64,000 bases of DNA from Hamadaea sp013361475. GTDB taxonomy: Bacteria > Actinomycetota > Actinomycetes > Mycobacteriales > Micromonosporaceae. Position 1 is the stretch's first letter. Each line of letters starts with the position of its first letter. The notes beneath the pieces are model-generated. The model searched no databases, was not told the DNA's origin, and saw nothing but the letters and a program-made list of their open reading frames with translations. The DNA lies in assembly GCF_040654195.1 (NCBI RefSeq), contig NZ_JBFAHM010000005.1:434001-498000 (forward strand), in the 5' to 3' direction. Made by a program: the position numbers and the translations under genes. Of the stretch, positions 59,580-64,000 are shown piece by piece.

Positions 59580-60715
59580 GCGCGTACCCCTTCCAGCAGC
59601 GGCAGGCATGCCCGGACCTGCCAGCCGCCGGTGGGCCGGGGTCCGGCCAGCAGCGTGCCGCCGTGGACGGAGACCCGCTCGCGCATCCCGGTCAGGCCAT
59701 GCCCTTCGGTGGCGACCGCGCCGCCCTGGCCGGTGTCGGTGAGGTCGACGACGATCTCGTCACCGTCCCGTCGCAGGTCCAGGTCCACCTGGGCGTCCGG
59801 CCCGGCGTGCCGCAGGACGTTGGTCAGGCCCTCCTGCACGATCCGGTAGACCGCCAGTTCCAGCGCGGGCGCGTCGACGACGCCGACCGTGTTCGCCACG
59901 CGTACGGTCAGCCCGGCCGAGCGTGCCCCCGCGACCAGCGGATCCAGCTCGGCGAGGGTGATCCGGCGGCGGCCCGCCGGTGAGTCGCCGCTGCCCCGCA
60001 GGACGCCGACCAGCCGTCGCATGTCCTCCAGCGCGGCGCGTCCGGTCTCCGCCACGGTCGCCATCGCCTGCCGGGACTTCTCGGGATCGCCGTCCATCGC
60101 GTACCGGCCGCCGTCGGCCTGCACGACCATGACCGCGAGGCTGTGCGCGACCACGTCGTGCAGCTCACGGGCGATCGCCGCGCGCTCGTCGGCCACCGCG
60201 ATGCGGGCGAGATGCTCCCGTTCGCGCTCCAGGCTCGCCGCGCGTTCCTCCAGACCGGCGACGTAGATGACCCGCTGCCGCACCGTGTACGCCATGAGCC
60301 ACACCCCACCGCAGACGCCCACGTAGAACAGCGGCATCTGCCACCAGTGCTCGGCGTCGAAATGGCGGGCGACCTCGATGACGATCCCGATGACCACGAC
60401 GAGTCCGGCGATCAGCCCGCCGCGCAGCGTCTTGCTGTACTTGACCGCGCTGTACATGCCGATCAGCACGGCGAGGTCGTAGGGGACCGGGTCGAACCTC
60501 GGCCCCCAGAACAGCACCTGCGTCAGGGCGACGGCGGAGATGACGCCCATGCTCCAGAGCGGGCGGTTCCGCCGGACCAGCAGGGCGGCCGCCATGATCA
60601 GGCCGAGCCACATCAGCGCCCGCGGCGTCTGCCGGAGGAAGATCGGCAAGGTGGCCAGGCCGGCGATGCCCGCCGCGACGAGCACGTCGAACGCCAGGGA
60701 CCTCGGGTTCCGCAT
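59576..60715 (-). CDS. Sensor histidine kinase (HisKA_3 type)
   Basis: This is a 379-residue kinase with about four to six N-terminal membrane helices and little outer sequence, suggesting membrane or cell-envelope sensing. The dimerisation helix has ARELHDVVAHSLAVMVVQ with phospho-acceptor H186. The ATPase domain has QEGLTNVLRHAG, DLTDTGQGG and GHGLTGMRERVSVHGG. It is the partner of the overlapping NarL-type regulator. It begins 26 bp after a tiny coupled ORF, so it may belong to the same transcript as the molybdopterin gene. Confidence 0.92.
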   Translation of the reverse strand: MRNPRSLAFDVLVAAGIAGLATLPIFLRQTPRALMWLGLIMAAALLVRRNRPLWSMGVISAVALTQVLFWGPRFDPVPYDLAVLIGMYSAVKYSKTLRGGLIAGLVVVIGIVIEVARHFDAEHWWQMPLFYVGVCGGVWLMAYTVRQRVIYVAGLEERAASLEREREHLARIAVADERAAIARELHDVVAHSLAVMVVQADGGRYAMDGDPEKSRQAMATVAETGRAALEDMRRLVGVLRGSGDSPAGRRRITLAELDPLVAGARSAGLTVRVANTVGVVDAPALELAVYRIVQEGLTNVLRHAGPDAQVDLDLRRDGDEIVVDLTDTGQGGAVATEGHGLTGMRERVSVHGGTLLAGPRPTGGWQVRACLPLLEGVRA

Positions 60716-60741
60716 GCCCGCCAGGATATCCGGCGGCTATC

Positions 60742-60861
60742 TCATGACCGATATATCCATTTCCGGGCGGCGTAGAAGGTGGGCACCGGCAGGCGTACGG
60801 CGTCGGACCCGGCCCGCTCCCGCAACCGGGTCAAGGTCAGATAGGACAGTCCGAGGCTCAT
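60742..60861 (-). CDS. Possible 39-residue coupled small protein
   Basis: The ATG at 60859-60861 overlaps the stop of the ferritin-like gene (ATGA), a coupling used throughout this operon. The 39 residues (MSLGLSYLTLTRLRERAG...YAARKWIYRS) are basic at the end and have no known domain. It may be a true small protein, a remnant or chance. The coupling overlap and lack of any other gene here favour translation. Confidence 0.4.
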   Translation of the reverse strand: MSLGLSYLTLTRLRERAGSDAVRLPVPTFYAARKWIYRS

Positions 60862-61328
60862 GTCGCGAGCACCTGCGGACTGCTCTCCTTGATCCGCGTA
60901 CGCAGCCACTGCCAGCGGTGCTGCGCCTCCTCCTGGATCGGGCGGATCGTCGCGATCAGGGCGGTGTCCCGGACGGCGAGCGCGCCCTGCAACAGGATCA
61001 CCCAGGCCAGCTCGGCCTCGTGCGCGATCGGATAGAGCCGCCGCAGATCGTGCAGCAGGTGCTGACCGGCCGCGGGCACGATCTCGACAGCCTCGTCCAG
61101 TGCGCGAGGCGTCAAGTTCGGGGAAAGATCCTTCGGCGCGGCCGACGCTCCATAGCGCTCCGCGTACGGGGCCAGCTTGTCGAAGTGCTCGGCGCACTTC
61201 TTGGCCAGGGTGCGGCTCATCGCGTACACGTCGGGGTCGGCGGCATGCTTGTCGGCGGTCTTGAACAGCTGTCGCGCCAACTCCGCCTCGGCCTCGTGCA
61301 CGTCTTCGATGGCTTGGGCCAGCTTCAT
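60858..61328 (-). CDS. Ferritin-like helical protein linked to a molybdopterin enzyme
   Basis: The protein is 156 residues from the ATG at 61326-61328. The frame that runs on to 62078 is a shadow. It is mostly helical, with Glu/His spacings of a ferritin-like bundle (AIEDVHEAEAELARQLFK, KKCAEHFDKLAPYAERYG, PIAHEAELAWVILLQGALAVRD). No signal peptide. It overlaps the oxidoreductase stop by 4 bp. It may hold iron, act as redox partner or help assembly of the molybdoenzyme. No direct evidence. Confidence 0.72.
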   Translation of the reverse strand: MKLAQAIEDVHEAEAELARQLFKTADKHAADPDVYAMSRTLAKKCAEHFDKLAPYAERYGASAAPKDLSPNLTPRALDEAVEIVPAAGQHLLHDLRRLYPIAHEAELAWVILLQGALAVRDTALIATIRPIQEEAQHRWQWLRTRIKESSPQVLAT

Positions 61329-63688
61329 GCGGTCACCTCCACCGGCGCTGACGCCGTGGTCGTCGGGGCGGGCGCCGGCACACCACCGGAATCCGCGAGC
61401 TTCGTCAGGCGTACCGCCGCGGTTTTGAACAAGGGCTGTTTCGAGACCGGATCCCAGGTCGGCTGGGTGACCGCGTTGGCCGCGTGCCCGGCGCCGGCCC
61501 GCGAGCCGTAGTGGAACGGCGCGAAGACCACCCCCTCGCGCACGCCGCTGACGCGCGCCCGCGCTTCCATCCGGCCGCGGCGCGACTCGACGCGGACCAG
61601 GTCCCCCTCGGCCACGCCGTACCGCGCGGCGTCCGCGGGCGAGACCTCCACCCAGGCCTCCGGGGCCGCGTCCTGCAGTTCCGGTGCGCGGGCGGTCTTG
61701 GTCCGCGTGTGGAAGTGGTACGCCGTCCGGCCGGTCGTGAACAGCAGCGGATAGTCCTCGTCCACCGGTTCGGCCGGCTCGACGTAGTCGGCGGCTTTGA
61801 AGATCGCCCGGCCTTCGGCACGCAGCGCGGCGAAGTCCTTGCGTTCCTGGGCGGCCCCGGTGAGCAGATCGTGCCCGTAGTCCTCGCAGTAGTCGATCGC
61901 GGACGGGAAGACCTGGTTGGTGTAGAGCCGTTCGGTGCCGTCCGGGTTCTCGTCGTTGCAGGGCCACTGAATGCCACTGCCGCCGCGCAGCTTGTCGTAA
62001 CTCAACCCGGTGTAGTCGCACGGCCGGTCGTGGGTGGCCGCCTTGAACGCGTCGAACACCTCCTCCGGCGTACGCCACGGCAGCAGTGGACTGCCGTCCG
62101 AGCGTCGCAGATCCAGGCGTTCGGCGTAGTCGAGGAAGATCGCCAGGTCCGACCGCGCTTGGCCGGGCGGCTCGACCGCCTGCTCGGACAGGTGCACCGT
62201 GCGGTCATGGTTGGTGAACGTGCCCGTCTTCTCGCCCCACAAGGCAGCCGGAAGCACGACGTCGGCCAGGTCGGTGGTCTCGGTGGGGAAGGCGTCGGTG
62301 ACGACGAGGAACAGCCGCTCCTGACTCAGTACGCCCCGGATGCGCTCCAGATCCGGCAACGACACCATCGGGTTGGTGCCGGTCACCCAGAGGAACTTCA
62401 GCGAGCCCTCCTCGGCGTACCGGAGGATCTGCATGATGTGCGTCGGCGGTCCCCAACTGGGAATCTGCTCCGGCGGCACCCCCCACAACTCGGCGAGCTG
62501 CCGCACGTGGGCCGGGTTCTGCCAGTTCCGCATGGCGGTCAGGTCCCCGTTCGACCCCGTCTCGCGGGTGTTCTCGGCGGTCGGCTGGCCGTTCATCTGG
62601 AACACCGTGCAGCCCGGCTTGCCGATCATGCCGCGCAGCAGCGTGATGTTGTTGACCTGGCAGGCCGCCGCGGTCGCCTGATGCGACTGGTAGACGCCTT
62701 GGAGGCAGGTGCTCACCAGGCGCTCGGCCGAACCGATCACCTCAGCCGCCCGGCGGATTTCGGCCGCTTCGACGCCGCAGACGGCCGCCGCCTTCTCCGG
62801 CGGGTACTCCGCGACCTTCTTGGCCAGCCGGTCGAACTCGACGGTGTGCTCGTCGATGAACTCGTGATCGATCCAGTCGTGCTCGATCAGCTCGTGCTGG
62901 ATCGCGTTGAGCAAGGCGACGTTCGTGCCGCTGCGGATCGCCAGGTGCACCTCGGCCGCCTCGGCGACCTTCGTGCGGCGGGGATCGACGACGACCAGCC
63001 GCGGCCGATCCGGGCCGTGCAGCCGATCCAGCACCCGCATCCACAGCACGGTCTGCGTCTCGGCGATGTTGTGCCCGACGGCGAGCAGCGTGTCGCAGGC
63101 GTCGAAGTCGGTCAGCGAGCCCGGGTCGCCGTCGCAGCCGAAGGACTCCTTCAGCGCCGCGTCCGAGGTCGCGGTGCACAACCGGGTGTTGCCGTCGAGA
63201 TGCGGGGTGCCGAGGCCGCCGCGGGCGAGGACCGCGAGGGCGTAGTAGTCCTCGAGGAAGAGCTGGCCGCTGGTGTAGAAGCCGAGCGCCAGCGGACCCG
63301 ACTCGGCCAGGATCTGCCGCGACCGCTCGGCGATCACCGTCATGGCCTCGTCCCAGGTCGCCTCGGTCAACCGGCCGTCGCGGCGGATCTGCGGCGTGGT
63401 CAGCCGGTCCGCCGACGAGTTCGCCTGCCAGCCGTACAGCCCCTTGGGACCGAGGCGTCCCCGGTTGACCCGGTCGGCCACCCGTCCGCGTACGCCGACG
63501 ATCTGCCCGTCGCGTACGCCGACGTCCATCCCGCAGCCGTTCGAGCAGAGGACGCAGGCCGACTGCACCCAGTTCACCTCGTCCTCGCCGACTCCGTCGA
63601 GGAGGTGGAGGTCGACCCGGTCCGGCCAGTCCCCGTGCTGGGCGTAGGGCGTACGAGATCCCCAAATGTCCGAAATGCGGTCCGCCAT
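61325..63688 (-). CDS. Molybdopterin oxidoreductase (NasA/FdhF-like)
   Basis: This is a 787-residue cytoplasmic enzyme of the DMSO-reductase superfamily. The Fe-S motif has C45, C48 and C52 (CVLCSNGC), but the usual fourth Cys is Gly80 (GRLGPKGLYGWQ). The likely Mo ligand is C171 in NTRLCTATSDAA. Later blocks are MNGQPTAENTRETGSNGD, WVTGTNPMVSLPD and the C-terminal molydopterin-binding domain PLLFTTGRTAYHFHTRT. This suggests assimilatory nitrate reductase or a formate dehydrogenase-like activity, but the reaction is unsettled. No Tat signal. It heads a five-gene run. Confidence 0.85.
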   Translation of the reverse strand: MADRISDIWGSRTPYAQHGDWPDRVDLHLLDGVGEDEVNWVQSACVLCSNGCGMDVGVRDGQIVGVRGRVADRVNRGRLGPKGLYGWQANSSADRLTTPQIRRDGRLTEATWDEAMTVIAERSRQILAESGPLALGFYTSGQLFLEDYYALAVLARGGLGTPHLDGNTRLCTATSDAALKESFGCDGDPGSLTDFDACDTLLAVGHNIAETQTVLWMRVLDRLHGPDRPRLVVVDPRRTKVAEAAEVHLAIRSGTNVALLNAIQHELIEHDWIDHEFIDEHTVEFDRLAKKVAEYPPEKAAAVCGVEAAEIRRAAEVIGSAERLVSTCLQGVYQSHQATAAACQVNNITLLRGMIGKPGCTVFQMNGQPTAENTRETGSNGDLTAMRNWQNPAHVRQLAELWGVPPEQIPSWGPPTHIMQILRYAEEGSLKFLWVTGTNPMVSLPDLERIRGVLSQERLFLVVTDAFPTETTDLADVVLPAALWGEKTGTFTNHDRTVHLSEQAVEPPGQARSDLAIFLDYAERLDLRRSDGSPLLPWRTPEEVFDAFKAATHDRPCDYTGLSYDKLRGGSGIQWPCNDENPDGTERLYTNQVFPSAIDYCEDYGHDLLTGAAQERKDFAALRAEGRAIFKAADYVEPAEPVDEDYPLLFTTGRTAYHFHTRTKTARAPELQDAAPEAWVEVSPADAARYGVAEGDLVRVESRRGRMEARARVSGVREGVVFAPFHYGSRAGAGHAANAVTQPTWDPVSKQPLFKTAAVRLTKLADSGGVPAPAPTTTASAPVEVTA

Positions 63689-63844
63689 GCCGCGTCCGTA
63701 CCCACTTCTCCGCCGGTTATCCGCCGCAACCGCACTCGAACCCGCCCCTCCTCCGGCAGCGGGAAGCTGCGCTCTTCGGGTGTCGCGGCCGGGCGCTCGG
63801 GACGTATGCTTCGCCTGTCACCGCACTTCCGCATCACCGAATGC

Positions 63845-63867
63845 CGTCCACAGTGTCGTCCACAGTG
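63845..63867 (+). repeat. Tandem CGTCCACAGTG pair
   Basis: CGTCCACAGTG occurs at 63845-63855 and 63857-63867, separated by one base. It lies in the space between the divergent molybdopterin gene and the right-edge gene. It may be a regulator site. Its likeness to a DnaA box is partial. Confidence 0.45.
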
Positions 63868-63904
63868 GCGTGACGGGACGGCCGCCGTCGAAGGGCGAGG
63901 GGGA

Positions 63905-63964
63905 ATGGCGTTCCGATCCAACCGGTCGGGCGGGACCGGGCCACCGGCCCCCACCCGCCGATGA
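63905..63964 (+). CDS. Possible 19-residue leader ORF
   Basis: The ATG at 63905 is preceded by GAAGGGCGAGGGGGA. The peptide MAFRSNRSGGTGPPAPTRR ends in a TGA that overlaps the ATG of the right-edge gene (ATGA). It may be a leader peptide or a short coupled ORF. It could also be chance. Confidence 0.3.
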   Translation: MAFRSNRSGGTGPPAPTRR

Positions 63965-64000
63965 CCGCGTACGCGCCGCCGCCGGCCGGGCCGCCGGAGC
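63961..64000 (+). CDS. Start of a gene cut by the right edge
   Basis: From the ATG at 63961, 13 Pro/Ala-rich codons are visible (MTAYAPPPAGPPE). Such N-termini are common in actinobacterial membrane proteins with Pro-rich cytoplasmic tails. Too little is visible to assign a function. Confidence 0.4.
   Translation, partial: MTAYAPPPAGPPE

Noticed and set aside
63845..63867. DnaA boxes or an origin
   Set aside because: CGTCCACA differs from TTGTCCACA, only two copies are present, and no dnaA or dnaN genes are near.
61484..63964. 826-residue plus-strand frame across the molybdopterin gene
   Set aside because: Antisense shadow of a clearly recognised oxidoreductase. No ribosome site or domain.

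Overview
The window is a 64 kb stretch of very GC-rich DNA. GTG and occasional TTG starts, stop/start overlaps of the ATGA or GTGA type, apparently leaderless promoters, many secreted polysaccharide hydrolases with CBM2 or chitin-binding modules, an F420-type LLM oxidoreductase and LAL-type regulators all point to a filamentous actinomycete. The family Micromonosporaceae is my best guess, by inference only. No rRNA, tRNA, CRISPR array, transposase or phage module was seen. It reads as ordinary chromosomal accessory DNA from a soil saprophyte.

Layout. 1-2.5 kb: an edge-truncated unknown gene and a DUF3352 membrane protein. 2.6-8.55 kb: a five-gene oligopeptide ABC importer. 8.7-13.2 kb: an MFS exporter, a VOC protein and a divergent LuxR/NB-ARC regulator. 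13.4-16.9 kb: secreted wall-active or wall-binding proteins around an ArsR-type regulator. 17.1-23.5 kb: a three-gene operon with a secreted AHPFGD protein, a NicO-type Ni/Co exporter and a 1656-residue secreted metallophosphoesterase. 23.5-28.3 kb: a LacI-type-sensor/GGDEF/EAL protein and a GH5 cellulase behind a perfect CebR box. 28.5-34.9 kb: an LLM oxidoreductase, surface proteins (Pro-rich membrane protein, vWA/Calx-beta protein), LtrA and a small secreted protein. 35-43.7 kb: a clan-A glycosidase with CBM2, then a LacI regulator and its sugar ABC importer/GH42 operon. 43.8-47.3 kb: an HTH/Clp-N pair, a secreted beta-helix glycosidase and a VOC protein. 47.4-55.5 kb: an ABA4-like membrane pair, GNAT, ketopantoate reductase/CGNR regulator, SGNH esterase, Tat amidase, and a winged-helix (AlkZ-like) plus bacterial PARG pair. 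55.6-63.7 kb: an FtsX/LolD-type ABC system facing a two-component system that lies in a row of genes behind a molybdopterin oxidoreductase and a ferritin-like protein. The right edge cuts a new plus-strand gene.

How the genes work together. Extracellular enzymes (GH5, clan-A hydrolase, beta-helix hydrolase, chitin-binding phosphoesterase) release sugars and phosphate. A LacI-controlled importer and GH42 take up and cut galactosides, and Opp imports peptides. CebR-type boxes in front of two hydrolases and twin ATGTTTACGTAAACAT operators in front of the GH42 operon suggest substrate induction.

The most unusual feature is a family of six near-identical 59-bp palindromes (near 13.3, 28.5, 34.9, 37.1, 53.7 and 58.9 kb). 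Each lies 11-49 bp past the stop codon of a gene. Their half-site sequences come in two variants, and at least three copies abut short tandem repeats that are in phase with the palindrome end. I could not match this family to a named element.
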